From assembly GCA_965227215.1 (NCBI GenBank), contig OZ245729.1:1736001-1800000 (forward strand): a stretch of 64,000 nt of DNA. The letters run 5' to 3'. Positions 45,401-54,092 of the stretch are shown piece by piece; position 1 is the stretch's first letter, and every line of letters starts with the position of its first letter. This stretch comes from Gracilimonas sp965227215. Lineage in GTDB: Bacteria > Bacteroidota > Rhodothermia > Balneolales > Balneolaceae. The translations under genes were made by a program, and so were the position numbers. The notes under the pieces were generated by a model that saw only the letters and a program-made list of their open reading frames with translations, was not told the origin of the DNA and did no database searches.

Positions 45401-46141
45401 AATTATTACCGGGCCCGCTTATATCAATATACCATTAAGCCGGGGATCAGCCTGCAAAAAAACATCCTGGAATTTTATGCAGGGTTAACCTTTCGTGGCA
45501 CCAATGTGGAGAGAGACCCGAACAACATCGTCACAGACCCAACAATTGGAATTCCGAGAAGCGATTTTGATGAGCAATGGTTTACCGGTCTGGTCACCGC
45601 CCTTCGGTTCATTGATGTTGACAACGGACTCAACCCACGACAGGGCTACCGTCTATCGCTGAATGGAGAAATGAATGTGGGGGTACTGAATACCGATGAG
45701 ACCTTCAGCCGCCTTGAGTCGGAACTCGAATTGTATTTCACACCCCGTCTCGACCCACAAATTACCATAGCCAACAGAACAGGGTCTGCCCATAATATCG
45801 GGGACTTTCCCTTTTATGAGGCCAACACCTTGGGTGGCACCACCAACCTGAGAGGATTTAACAGTCGCCGTTTTTCGGGGCGGACCAGCTTGTATAACAA
45901 CACTGAACTTCGCCTGGAACTCTTCGACTTCTATAATTACCTGCTGGGTGGAAAGGTAGGGCTCAGTAGCTTTTTTGATGTGGGGCGCGTTTGGCTGGAT
46001 GGAGAGAATTCCGAATTATGGCACACCGGATATGGCGGAGGAGTTTGGTTTAATGTATTTGAATCTTTTTTAATTAATACGAGTATTGGTGTCTCGGAAG
46101 AAGGAACCCTGTTTTCAGTAAAAGCCGGGTTTTTATTCTGA
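42404..46141 (+). CDS. Calcineurin-like phosphoesterase fused to an Omp85-like beta-barrel (lipoprotein)
   Basis: A 1245-residue lipoprotein; the ATG at 42404 gives a clean lipobox (LFLFTSC, Cys17) and is preferred to a GTG at 42383. The N-terminal phosphoesterase has every motif: GDAG, FLGDNIY, PGNHDWD, AHHPL and GHAHS. The middle region (LLADWDRHEDQWRWA ... IPRDRDIAL) recalls CotH/HipA-type kinase folds. The last about 350 residues are a barrel with the Omp85/TamA-like TTNLRGFNSRRFSGR and Gly/aromatic strands to the C-terminal Phe. It is therefore an outer-membrane protein with a phosphatase head. Substrate unknown. Confidence 0.88.
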   Translation: MINKCYALLLLFLFTSCSASQTYINSEDGDPFSISPPNKEDLVYRVFLIGDAGAPSLGVQEPTLKFFQQQLEQAGERSAAVFLGDNIYLNGLPDSTHPRRAFFEQRLLEQLKTVENFEGRIVFLPGNHDWDDGGPDGLEAIKRQEDFVESYLDRGNTFLPDNGFPGPVSIKLLDDNDDPRLREDIRLIVLDTQWWLHKYEKSYGYTGEYDLFDAGDILIELDDILKKQRNDYLLIAAHHPLKTNGNHGGYLPPSTHLKPPVFGSLYALYRRVFGKPQDVHHHQYAKMVDALENLFHTYELEDMIYASGHAHSLQYHREEGTRINHHYLISGSGTKENYVASGRGAEFIHSGNGFMTVQYYGDGSVWLEAWTPEGDGATGKMLYRNQLKPPFEEAFPDQGSIEDIADIDYTDSTMVTAANPGYDGKSRLFEFFIGAHNRKYWSVKHEFPVFDITEVEGGLTPVRTGGKGQSTTIHLEREDGRDFVLRSVDKEAGRIWDEKLKKTIARDLAQDQFSIINPYSALLIPTLADAIGTFHTNPRIYYVPNDPKLGVYADEISGQLALFEERPNGNMSDVSSVGFTEEVLSTTELLRELNNDIDHRVDQRSFAKNRLFDMLLADWDRHEDQWRWASFEPEDEKGKIYKPIPRDRDIALMNMTGVIPSLAKILGPFAQYQNFSESYGYLKGLNNNSLAMTRRFTNQLTKQEWLEIAEEIEHSLTDEMIEEAVQNYPSPVFEKFGNETIQTFKTRRDKIVDVAADYYELISGVVSIQGSNKRELFDVKVLSPDKIKVTVFKLSGNGEIREQYYERIFSRKETHELRLYGMGGDDVFRLSGEAKNNTTIRVVGGSGNDTYSDSTHKKGLFSNVEIYDTKRGNSVSAGPNTNVNLNDKAGNMHYNYSKDFRWNTVRARLFFEYNSNDGLFMGGGPNIIRNGFRKQPASVHFPRANYAPLTGAANVRYNGTWYDVAKKWDIKLEGEFLFPKSYKNFFGFGNETTLQDRSLNYYRARLYQYTIKPGISLQKNILEFYAGLTFRGTNVERDPNNIVTDPTIGIPRSDFDEQWFTGLVTALRFIDVDNGLNPRQGYRLSLNGEMNVGVLNTDETFSRLESELELYFTPRLDPQITIANRTGSAHNIGDFPFYEANTLGGTTNLRGFNSRRFSGRTSLYNNTELRLELFDFYNYLLGGKVGLSSFFDVGRVWLDGENSELWHTGYGGGVWFNVFESFLINTSIGVSEEGTLFSVKAGFLF

Positions 46142-46226
46142 TGTGCATATATTTTCAGGCTTTAATATTGATTATATTTGCTTCGGTCAAGTCTTCCTGA
46201 ATCACTAAGCCACATTGCCATAAAAG

Positions 46227-48194
46227 ATGGCCAAAACCAACAACATACGATTGCTCTCCGCCATTATGTTTGCCGACATTGTCGGTTATACAAAAATGAT
46301 GCAGGATGATGAGGAGAAAGCTAAAGCGCTGAGAGATCGCCAGCGGTCTGTCATAGAGAAATTCTTGCTGAAGTACCACGGACAGGTCATGCAGTACTAT
46401 GGTGATGGCACCCTCATTATGTTTGGCAGCGCACTGGATGCTGTAACCTGCGCCAAAGATATACAGGCAGAACTCCGAAACGAACCCACGGTCCCTCTTC
46501 GCATAGGTATTCATATCGGGGATGTGGTTTATGATGATGAAGGCATTTATGGGGATGCTGTAAATGTAGCTGCTCGCGTTCAAGCCTTGGGAATTGCCGA
46601 TTCAGTTATGATCTCAGGGAAGGTATTTGATGAAATTAAGAATCATCCCGGTATTCGTGTTGAAGCATTTGGAGAGCATGAGCTAAAGAATATTTACATC
46701 CCGATGAGTATCTACGCGCTGGCCGATCACGGACTACAAGTTCCCAAACAAAGTTATATTGAAGAACTCACCGGAAGCACACAGAAAAGCATCGCTGTTT
46801 TACCCTTTTCAAACTTCAGTCCTGAGGCCGACAATGACTATTTCAGTGATGGAATAACTGAAGAGATCATCAACACGCTCACAAAAGTTAAAGATTTGCG
46901 CGTCGCATCGCGGACCTCTGTTTTTGCTTATAAAAAAGTAACCAAAGACATCCGCGATATAGGAAAAGAATTAAATGTTACTACCATATTGGAGGGGAGT
47001 GTGCGCAAGGCAGGCGACAGAATTCGGGTTACCGCTCAGCTTATTAATGCCGACGATGGCTTTCATATTTGGTCGGAAAACTTTGACGGAGAAATGAAGG
47101 ATATTTTTTCGGTGCAGGACGAAATAGCCCTCAAGATCGTAACACGGCTTGAAGACAGCTTCACCGAGCTCGAAAAGGATCGACTGTATGTATCTTCCAC
47201 TCAAAATATTGATGCGTACAACTACTATTTACAGGGGCTTTTTTACTGGAATAAGCGTTCTCCCGAAGCCGTCAAAAAAGCCATTACTTATTTCGACAAA
47301 GCCATCAATGAATGCAGCACGTACACGAATGCCTATTCTTATCTTGCAAACTGTTATACCTACCTTGGTACAATAGGCCATATGCCCGGAGAAAAGGCGT
47401 TCACCAAAGCAGAAAAGAATGCTCTGAAAGCCATTGAAATTAATAATTCACGGGCCGACTCTTACATTGCACTGGGCTTTGTAAACCTGTTCTTTAAATG
47501 GGATTTTAACACGGCGGAATCAAATTTCCGAAAAGCTATTACCATGGAGCCGGACAGCAGTGAAGCCCGGCAAGCCCTTTCTTTTTATAACCGCATTATT
47601 GGCCGGTATGATAATATGCTCCGACAAGCGGAAGCTGCCGCTAAAATTGATCCGCTTTCATTACCGGCTCTGTTGGAATTGGGGCGCTCGAATTGGGTAG
47701 TTGGCAATTATGAGAAAGCCCTGAATTGCTTTAATGAAGCCCTCGATTTAGACCCTCTTTTCCGGGCTGCCCTGGAAGGGAAGGCTCTTGTTTACATGAG
47801 CCAGAAGAAATACGATAAGGCTCTGAGAACAGCCAAAAAATACATCGACCTGATTGATTCCAGGTATAAAGGAGGCTCTCAGCTGGCTTGCATTTATGCT
47901 CTGATGGGTGACAAAAAACGAACGAAAGAAAGTATAGAACTGATCAAGAAACGGGAAAAAGATCAGCCTCACCAAAACCTGACGCTTGATTACGCCATGG
48001 TTTATGCAGCGCTGGGTGATAAAGACCGGGCATTTAAGTATCTGAATAAAACTTACAAACAGAGACTTGGCTCTCTCCTCCTCTTACAAACACTACCTAT
48101 TATAAAAGATCTCAAAGAGGATCCACGGTTTGATAAACTGATCAATAAAATCGGACTTCCCAAAGAATCTAAAGCGAACGTTAACGCTCTATAA
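46227..48194 (+). CDS. Class III nucleotide cyclase with TolB-like and TPR domains; altered base-specificity residues
   Basis: A 655-residue protein. The cyclase domain (about 8-170) has metal Asp17 (FADIVGYT) and Asp60 (YGDGT), and transition-state Asn113 and Arg117 (DAVNVAARV), so it should be active. The adenine-specifying Lys and Asp are replaced: Gln56 (VMQYYGDG) and Gly106 (EGIYGD). Next come a FlgO/TolB-N-like domain (about 185-320: SIAVLPFSNFSPEADNDYFS) and C-terminal TPRs. The product base is uncertain. A PycTM-type effector gene follows after 46 bp on the same strand. Confidence 0.88.
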   Translation: MAKTNNIRLLSAIMFADIVGYTKMMQDDEEKAKALRDRQRSVIEKFLLKYHGQVMQYYGDGTLIMFGSALDAVTCAKDIQAELRNEPTVPLRIGIHIGDVVYDDEGIYGDAVNVAARVQALGIADSVMISGKVFDEIKNHPGIRVEAFGEHELKNIYIPMSIYALADHGLQVPKQSYIEELTGSTQKSIAVLPFSNFSPEADNDYFSDGITEEIINTLTKVKDLRVASRTSVFAYKKVTKDIRDIGKELNVTTILEGSVRKAGDRIRVTAQLINADDGFHIWSENFDGEMKDIFSVQDEIALKIVTRLEDSFTELEKDRLYVSSTQNIDAYNYYLQGLFYWNKRSPEAVKKAITYFDKAINECSTYTNAYSYLANCYTYLGTIGHMPGEKAFTKAEKNALKAIEINNSRADSYIALGFVNLFFKWDFNTAESNFRKAITMEPDSSEARQALSFYNRIIGRYDNMLRQAEAAAKIDPLSLPALLELGRSNWVVGNYEKALNCFNEALDLDPLFRAALEGKALVYMSQKKYDKALRTAKKYIDLIDSRYKGGSQLACIYALMGDKKRTKESIELIKKREKDQPHQNLTLDYAMVYAALGDKDRAFKYLNKTYKQRLGSLLLLQTLPIIKDLKEDPRFDKLINKIGLPKESKANVNAL

Positions 48195-48240
48195 TTCACC
48201 GTCTTTTCGTATAATAGCGACTCACCATTCCGGAAAAATT

Positions 48241-48840
48241 ATGTCAGACTCAAAACAGGAAAGCTCTCAGGAAGGAGCAGAAAAGAAAGATCTCGGTTCA
48301 CGAAAGCGGGGCGTCTCAGATATGTTTCGGACTTCATACCGCACACACATAGAGCTGAGTGCCATTGCCGATAACAAGTCCAATATCATGATCAGCATCA
48401 ATGGGATTATTATATCCATTATCATTGCCTCAATTTCCCCTAAGATAGATTCGAATCCCTGGTTGCTTATCCCTACTTCTATATTACTGGTAACCTGTAT
48501 GATTGCTTTAGTTTACTCCGTTTTGGCAGCCCGACCAAGAGTGAGCAAGGAAGATGTGTCGCTCGAAGATGTACGATCCAATCGCTCGAACATCCTGTTT
48601 TTCGGAAATTTCAACAAGCTAAACCGGGAAGATTATGTAACTGGGATGGAAGAGCTGATGACCGACAGCGAGCGACTATACGATACCATGGCTCGCGACT
48701 TGTATGGATTAGGCTCAGTCCTTTCTGAAAAATACAGGTTGATCAGAATTGCCTACAATGTGTTTATGGTGGGACTGGTACTTTCGGTAAGCAGCTTTAT
48801 TTTGGTATATCTGCTTATTTCAGGAGGATCCGGCTTTTAA
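48241..48840 (+). CDS. Pycsar-effector-like membrane protein (PycTM / DUF5706)
   Basis: A 199-residue protein with a soluble N-terminus, a helical pair of TM segments (about 48-67 and 74-96) and a third near the C-terminus (about 171-195). The sequence HIELSAIADNKSNIMISING, a DxKxxxxxxxNG-type start, and FFGNFNKLNREDY are hallmarks of the PycTM/DUF5706 family. In Pycsar defence such proteins sense cCMP or cUMP and disrupt the membrane. In this phylum the domain also occurs with HD domains outside defence; here it stands alone after a cyclase. Confidence 0.83.
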   Translation: MSDSKQESSQEGAEKKDLGSRKRGVSDMFRTSYRTHIELSAIADNKSNIMISINGIIISIIIASISPKIDSNPWLLIPTSILLVTCMIALVYSVLAARPRVSKEDVSLEDVRSNRSNILFFGNFNKLNREDYVTGMEELMTDSERLYDTMARDLYGLGSVLSEKYRLIRIAYNVFMVGLVLSVSSFILVYLLISGGSGF

Positions 48841-49046
48841 CCTTCTCCCTCACTATCAATATTCTTGTAAGCCTGCGTAATTCTTTGGTTCATCAGGCGC
48901 CGGTAGTTTTTAAACTCATATTCACTTACGGTAAACTCCGATCGATATTCCCCGTCAAAACATTCTACTTTTAGTTTGTTGGGTTTGTCCGTTTCAGTAA
49001 TGGTGACCTGGACGTTGCCGAGCCTGTATGAATCTCTTTCTTCCAT
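48837..49046 (-). CDS. Hypothetical protein, 69 residues
   Basis: A small soluble protein (YRLGNVQVTITETDKPNKLK, then a C-terminal helix FKNYRRLMNQRITQAYKNID). No family recognised. Convergent with the PycTM gene and overlapping it by four bases at the stops. Confidence 0.6.
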   Translation of the reverse strand: MEERDSYRLGNVQVTITETDKPNKLKVECFDGEYRSEFTVSEYEFKNYRRLMNQRITQAYKNIDSEGEG

Positions 49047-49178
49047 GAAGTATTCTTTTTCAGGAAGGTAAAAAAATCTGCTTTCAGCTGTTGAACTTTA
49101 ACGGTATTTAAATTCGTTTAATGCATAAGAAATGCCTCAGATTTACTATTTTTCATCTTTAACCAATTATTTTTTTTA

Positions 49179-49637
49179 ATGAATAAGAAAGTTGTCATCA
49201 CCATCGTAGTATGTGCATTCCTTGGATTTTTTATGTACAACTCCCTCACCAAGGTTCAGCCCAACGTTATTGAGAATTCCCCGGAATGGATTCCTATTAA
49301 TGAAGCACAGGAAGTAGCAGCATCCACCGATAAACTCATTTTTGTGGATGTGTATGAAATCGGGTGCAAATACTGCCGGGCCATGGATCGGGAGGTCTTC
49401 CCGGATTCTACCGTTCGCCAGGTTTTGGATGCCAACTACATCCCCGTTCGCATAGATGGGAACTCCACAGAACCCATACAGTTCAACGGACAGGAAATCC
49501 CCTCCAAAGAATTCGCTCAAAGCAAAGGGGCCTATGTATTTCCTACTTCCCTGATCCTGGATTCGCAGGGAAACGTTATCAAGAAAAAAACAGGTTATAT
49601 GGGCGTGGATGAATTCCGACAATTCTTATATCAATAA
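49179..49637 (+). CDS. Membrane-anchored thioredoxin-fold protein (CxxC)
   Basis: A 152-residue protein with an N-terminal hydrophobic anchor (about 5-22) and a thioredoxin-like domain. The active site is CKYC (Cys63, Cys66) in EIGCKYCRAMD, of the thioredoxin_7/DUF255-like kind that handles thiol relay in the periplasm; a cis-Pro is suggested by YVFPTSLILD. The sugar dehydrogenase gene begins 23 bases downstream. Confidence 0.86.
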   Translation: MNKKVVITIVVCAFLGFFMYNSLTKVQPNVIENSPEWIPINEAQEVAASTDKLIFVDVYEIGCKYCRAMDREVFPDSTVRQVLDANYIPVRIDGNSTEPIQFNGQEIPSKEFAQSKGAYVFPTSLILDSQGNVIKKKTGYMGVDEFRQFLYQ

Positions 49638-49660
49638 TCAGGATTAACCAAAGGCTTATT

Positions 49661-50806
49661 ATGACTTTCCAAAAACTGACCAAACATTTACTGCCCGTTG
49701 TTGCGCTGCTGGTATTTTCTACCGGATGCAACAGCCAAAGCAGCGACACCAATACCCCACCGGCTTCTGACCTCAGCGTTGAGGCCGAACTGGTTGTAGA
49801 GGGAATTCGTATTGGCTGGGGAATTGGCTTTCTCCCTAATGGAGATATGCTGGTAACTGAGAAAAGCGGCACTTTATATCGTATCAGTAACGGTGAAATT
49901 GCTTCTGAAATAACAGACGGCATTCCGTCTGACCTTGACGTTAACGGCCAAGGCGGATTCCTTGATGTGGAAACCCATCCGAATTATGAAGAAAACGGCT
50001 GGATTTACTTTTCCTATGCTTCCAGCGATGGCGAAGGTTCAGGAAGTAACACAAAAATTATTCGTGCAAAACTGGATGGCAACAGCCTCACTTCCGTTGA
50101 AGAGATTTATAAAGGAACACCAAACTCCCGGCGAGGACAGCATTATGGAAGCCGTATTGTTTTTGATGATAACGGATACCTGTTTTTCTCCATCGGAGAT
50201 CGTGGAAACCGCGACGTGAATCCTCAAGACCTTAATCGTGATGGTGGTAAGATTTACCGACTACATGCAGACGGAACCGTTCCCAATGACAATCCCTTTG
50301 TGGGCAAAGATGGGCTGGACGCGATGTACACTTATGGACACAGAAATCCTCAGGGTATGGCTGTTCATCCAGAAAGTGGATTGGTTTGGTCGCATGAACA
50401 CGGCCCGCGAGGCGGAGATGAAGTTAACATCATTGAGCCGGGCAACAATTACGGGTGGCCGGTAATCAGTTATGGCATTAATTATGACGGAACTGAGTTT
50501 GCCGAAGACACGGCCCGTGAAGGAATGGAGCAACCCTTAACCTATTGGGACCCTTCTATTGCACCTTCCGGAATGGCATTTATCACCAGCGATAAATATC
50601 CGGGCTGGGAAGGAGATCTTCTTATCGGTTCTTTGAAGTTTGCCTATATCGCCCATTTAGATTTGGATGGGGACGAAGTTGTAGCTGAACAAAAACTGGT
50701 TGAAGGGACCGGAAGAATTCGCGCCATTGAGCAAGGACCTGACGGCTACATTTATTTTTCCGCGGAAGGAGATGGAATCTATCGTTTAGTCCCCACTGAA
50801 GACTAA
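49661..50806 (+). CDS. PQQ-dependent aldose sugar dehydrogenase-like lipoprotein
   Basis: A 381-residue six-bladed propeller protein (GSDH/YliI family). The lipobox is FSTGC (Cys23). Family hallmarks: GWGIGFLPNGDMLVTEKSG, RGQHYGSRIVFDDNG, GHRNPQGMAVHP, EHGPRGGDEVNIIEPG and NYGWPVISYG, the last with the PQQ/Ca-binding residues. It should oxidise aldose sugars in the periplasm. PQQ synthesis genes are not in the window. Confidence 0.9.
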   Translation: MTFQKLTKHLLPVVALLVFSTGCNSQSSDTNTPPASDLSVEAELVVEGIRIGWGIGFLPNGDMLVTEKSGTLYRISNGEIASEITDGIPSDLDVNGQGGFLDVETHPNYEENGWIYFSYASSDGEGSGSNTKIIRAKLDGNSLTSVEEIYKGTPNSRRGQHYGSRIVFDDNGYLFFSIGDRGNRDVNPQDLNRDGGKIYRLHADGTVPNDNPFVGKDGLDAMYTYGHRNPQGMAVHPESGLVWSHEHGPRGGDEVNIIEPGNNYGWPVISYGINYDGTEFAEDTAREGMEQPLTYWDPSIAPSGMAFITSDKYPGWEGDLLIGSLKFAYIAHLDLDGDEVVAEQKLVEGTGRIRAIEQGPDGYIYFSAEGDGIYRLVPTED

Positions 50807-50829
50807 CCCTTCCTTACAGCATTTTCTCT

Positions 50830-50860
50830 AAAGCCTGATCGTTTGGTCAGGCTTTTATTT
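50830..50860 (+). terminator. Intrinsic terminator after the sugar dehydrogenase
   Basis: AAAGCCTGA pairs with TCAGGCTTT, followed by TTATTTT. Located 24 bases after the stop. Confidence 0.8.
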
Positions 50861-50929
50861 TGCGTGCCGGTTCTGATTGCCATCTAAAAATTTTTTGTAA
50901 GGAATGGATGAGTTACCGCTCTTACTTAC

Positions 50930-53332
50930 ATGGGAGCCCGAACAACATACCAATTTCCCTTTAGCCGATACCCGGCTGTAAGAATTGTTTTATTGATGAT
51001 TGCCGGGATCCTTATTCACGAATACTACAAGCCTTCCCTGCTTTTCTCCCTCATTCTTTTTGCTCTGCTTTCCATGATGTTTGGCTTGGTTGAGTGGAAG
51101 ATTCATCAGTCATCAAGCACCGCTTTTCCCAAATTGGGAATCTCTCTGTTTCTCCTCTTAATCATTTCTTTTGGAATATTCCGGAGTGCAGTTCATTCCG
51201 CTCAGGATTCTCCTCTAATCATAAAATTGATACAGATTTCCGATTGGGACCCCATCAGTATAACCGGGTCTGTAGTTTCCATTTCTACAACCTCTTCCGG
51301 CAAAGAACGATGGGATATATCTGTATCTGAAACTGAAATCAGTCAGCTGAAATCCGGCTTTAATTTCAAGGCAAGAATCTTGGCGGATGAAGCTGCAGAA
51401 AAGGCGACATTAGGGGATAAAGTGAGCTTTTCAGGAACCATTATCCCCATTTCAGAAAAGCGTAATCCGCTGGATTTTGATTACAAAGCCTACCTTCACT
51501 CCCAGGGGATTTATGCTCAGTTCAAGCTCGACAGCCTTCACCACGTACAACCAAACACCAACCCGGCTGAGTGGGTGTGGTGGAGAGAACGTGCCTTAGA
51601 ACTCGTTGACAAAAACTTTGACGCTCAAACCTCCCCGATAGCAAAAGCTTTACTGGTTGGGTATAAACAAGAGCTGGACAGCGAATCGAAAACGGCTTTT
51701 GCTCGCGCCGGACTCTCACACATTATGGCGGTTTCGGGCTTACATGTTGGGTTTATCATTGCTCCCTTTTGGATCATCATTCCCTACTTCTGGACTAAAA
51801 AACATGGAAGAAAAGTCGGCTTACTGCTTCTGATTCTTATTCTATTCAGCTATGCCGGGATTACAGGCTTTTCTCCATCCGTGATGAGAGCTTCCGTTAT
51901 GGCCGGTTTTCTTACTTATGGCAAGCTCTTTCATAAAATTAACAACTCCATCAACCTCACGGCAGCGGCAGCTCTTGTACTGTTAATCATCAACCCTTCC
52001 CAACTATTCGATATCGGGTTTCAACTTTCCTTTTCAGCCGTTCTTATTATTCTACTTATCCTACCGGTTATTCAAAACCTGCTCCCTTACTGGATGCGAG
52101 TCCGGTGGTACAGCAAACCTCTCATGGTAGTCATCGTCTCTCTGGTTGTGCAATTCGGTTTATATCCATTACAGGTTTATTATTTTGGAGAGATTTCTTT
52201 AGTAAGTCCGATTGCCAACGCCCTTTTTGTACCCTTTCTTGGAGTCGTAGTTCCGCTATCACTGGTCTCTTTATTTATTACCGCCGTTATACCAGCAGCC
52301 GGATTTATCCTAAATTATCCTTCTTACATTTTTCTTGGATGGATGAACGACTTTGTGAATATAGCCGCACAATGGGATTGGGCATGGACCACAGCCTCCC
52401 TCAACAATAACCTGGTCTTTATTCTGTGGTTATTTTTGATATTAGGAATTGCTGTATGGCATATTTCGGCTTTGCGCTGGAGACTGACTGCCGCCTTTCT
52501 CGCTACCGCTTGCTTAATACTATCCCTGAACACAATCGATATCCTAAAGCCGGCAACGTTGCGCATCACGTTCTTTGATGTGGGCCAGGGTGATGCCGCC
52601 CTTCTTCACACCCCAAACGACAAATACATTCTCATTGATGCCGGAGTATGGTCGCCGGGATATAATAGTGGCAAGTCCGTACTCCTTCCCCACCTTAAGT
52701 CAGTAGGCATCAAAAAGCTCGATGCTATCATTCTTAGCCATCCACACGCCGATCATATTGGCGGAATTATCGACTTAATGAAATCCATTCCCATCAACGC
52801 CATTTATAATTCCGGCTATCAGTACGATTCCAACCTCTATCAATCTTATCTGAAATTAGCAGAAGAAAAATCTATTCCTGTCAAACCTTTGGTTTCCGGA
52901 GACACCCTTGCTCTCGATCCATCCATGCTATTTCTCGTACTCGGCCCGGATGGCAACATTTATAACTCCGACCCAAACGAACATTCCGTTGTTCTGAATG
53001 TAATTTATGGGGATTCGGAGTTTTTGTTTACCGGTGATGCCGGAGAAGACCAGGAAGAGCGACTGGTTCATGCTTATGAACATTTGCTGGATACGGATCT
53101 GCTTAAGGTTGGTCACCACGGAAGCCAAACAAGTTCCGGCACATCATTCCTGCAAACAGTTACTCCCGAAATTGCTGTAGTATCACTGGCCGAGCGAAAC
53201 CGGTTTCGGCATCCTCATCGTGAAGCCTTGAACCGTTTATATCAAACAGATGCCAAACTGTTATTCACCAGCCGGGAACGGGCAATCATCTTTGAGTCGG
53301 ATGGCGAGAATATTAACCGTATCCATTGGTGA
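50930..53332 (+). CDS. comEC: ComEC/Rec2 DNA-uptake channel protein
   Basis: An 800-residue competence protein that carries single-stranded DNA across the inner membrane. N-terminal helices and an OB-like domain (about 90-200) come first, then the Competence domain (SHIMAVSGLHVGFIIAPFW, GFSPSVMRASVMAGF), and the C-terminal metallo-beta-lactamase-like domain with SHPHADHIGG (HxHxDH) and FTGDAGE. It suggests the host is, or was, naturally transformable. Start at 50930 is ATG. Confidence 0.93.
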   Translation: MGARTTYQFPFSRYPAVRIVLLMIAGILIHEYYKPSLLFSLILFALLSMMFGLVEWKIHQSSSTAFPKLGISLFLLLIISFGIFRSAVHSAQDSPLIIKLIQISDWDPISITGSVVSISTTSSGKERWDISVSETEISQLKSGFNFKARILADEAAEKATLGDKVSFSGTIIPISEKRNPLDFDYKAYLHSQGIYAQFKLDSLHHVQPNTNPAEWVWWRERALELVDKNFDAQTSPIAKALLVGYKQELDSESKTAFARAGLSHIMAVSGLHVGFIIAPFWIIIPYFWTKKHGRKVGLLLLILILFSYAGITGFSPSVMRASVMAGFLTYGKLFHKINNSINLTAAAALVLLIINPSQLFDIGFQLSFSAVLIILLILPVIQNLLPYWMRVRWYSKPLMVVIVSLVVQFGLYPLQVYYFGEISLVSPIANALFVPFLGVVVPLSLVSLFITAVIPAAGFILNYPSYIFLGWMNDFVNIAAQWDWAWTTASLNNNLVFILWLFLILGIAVWHISALRWRLTAAFLATACLILSLNTIDILKPATLRITFFDVGQGDAALLHTPNDKYILIDAGVWSPGYNSGKSVLLPHLKSVGIKKLDAIILSHPHADHIGGIIDLMKSIPINAIYNSGYQYDSNLYQSYLKLAEEKSIPVKPLVSGDTLALDPSMLFLVLGPDGNIYNSDPNEHSVVLNVIYGDSEFLFTGDAGEDQEERLVHAYEHLLDTDLLKVGHHGSQTSSGTSFLQTVTPEIAVVSLAERNRFRHPHREALNRLYQTDAKLLFTSRERAIIFESDGENINRIHW

Positions 53333-53374
53333 CTGTGATTGCTGTGATGATTTAGATTAAAAGGATAATTTTTT

Positions 53375-53758
53375 ATGACTAACAAAAATTACAAGTATAT
53401 CGAACTGACAAGAACGATTATTGGATGTGCCATGGAAGTGCATAATACACTTGGCAATGGGTTTCAGGAGAAAATCTACCAGCGAGCCTTAGCTATTGAA
53501 TTAGGTAGGAGTGGCCTTGATTATGAATCAGAGTTTTCGATGCCGATTAAATATAAGGGAGTTCAATTAGGGATAAGACGAGTTGATTTACTGGTAGAAC
53601 AGAAGATATCGGTAGAGCTTAAAGCCGTTCTTCAACTTGAAAAGGCTCATATTGCGCAAGCATTGAACTACCTTGAAGCTTCCCAATTAGAAGTAGGGCT
53701 ACTAATTAACTTTGGAAATACCCGGCTAAAGTTTCATCGACTCGAACACTATCTCTGA
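53375..53758 (+). CDS. GxxExxY protein
   Basis: A 127-residue protein named after the motif GFQEKIY (residues about 29-35) in GCAMEVHNTLGNGFQEKIYQ. The family has a PD-(D/E)xK nuclease-like fold (DLLVEQKISVELKAV carries the D-ExK part), of unknown role. It is not unusual for these genes to be scattered singly in Bacteroidota-like genomes. Confidence 0.88.
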   Translation: MTNKNYKYIELTRTIIGCAMEVHNTLGNGFQEKIYQRALAIELGRSGLDYESEFSMPIKYKGVQLGIRRVDLLVEQKISVELKAVLQLEKAHIAQALNYLEASQLEVGLLINFGNTRLKFHRLEHYL

Positions 53759-53876
53759 ACATCCTTTCACATCTTTAATATCATTTACATCACAGTAAAC
53801 TATGCCTTTTTCCTAAAAAACCGGTATCCTTGAGAGCTAAACTGTATTCAAAAATCACCGTACCAAAAAAATCTTA

Positions 53877-54080
53877 ATGGCAGAAAAGGAACGACTTAGC
53901 TTTGAAGAGGCTTTAAAGAAATTGGAATCGATAGTGGAACAACTTGAGGATGAAGAGATTACATTGGAAGATTCCGTAAAGCTATATGAGGAAGGCGTTC
54001 AACTATCTCAGTTTTGCACCGAAATTTTAGAACAAGCTGAACTTCGTATAGAACAAGTAAACGAAGCAAATTCGCAGTAA
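53877..54080 (+). CDS. xseB: Exodeoxyribonuclease VII small subunit
   Basis: The 67-residue small subunit of ExoVII, normally complexed with XseA to degrade single-stranded DNA. The typical sequence LSFEEALKKLESIVEQLEDE and the coiled-coil C-terminus are present. It is followed by dxs after 12 bases, a common arrangement. xseA is not in the window, so it must be elsewhere. Confidence 0.92.
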   Translation: MAEKERLSFEEALKKLESIVEQLEDEEITLEDSVKLYEEGVQLSQFCTEILEQAELRIEQVNEANSQ

Positions 54081-54092
54081 ATTTTTAAACCT

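Noticed and set aside
46155..46583. 142-codon minus-strand ORF at the start of the cyclase gene.
   Set aside because: It lies opposite well-conserved cyclase motifs and has no recognisable sequence.
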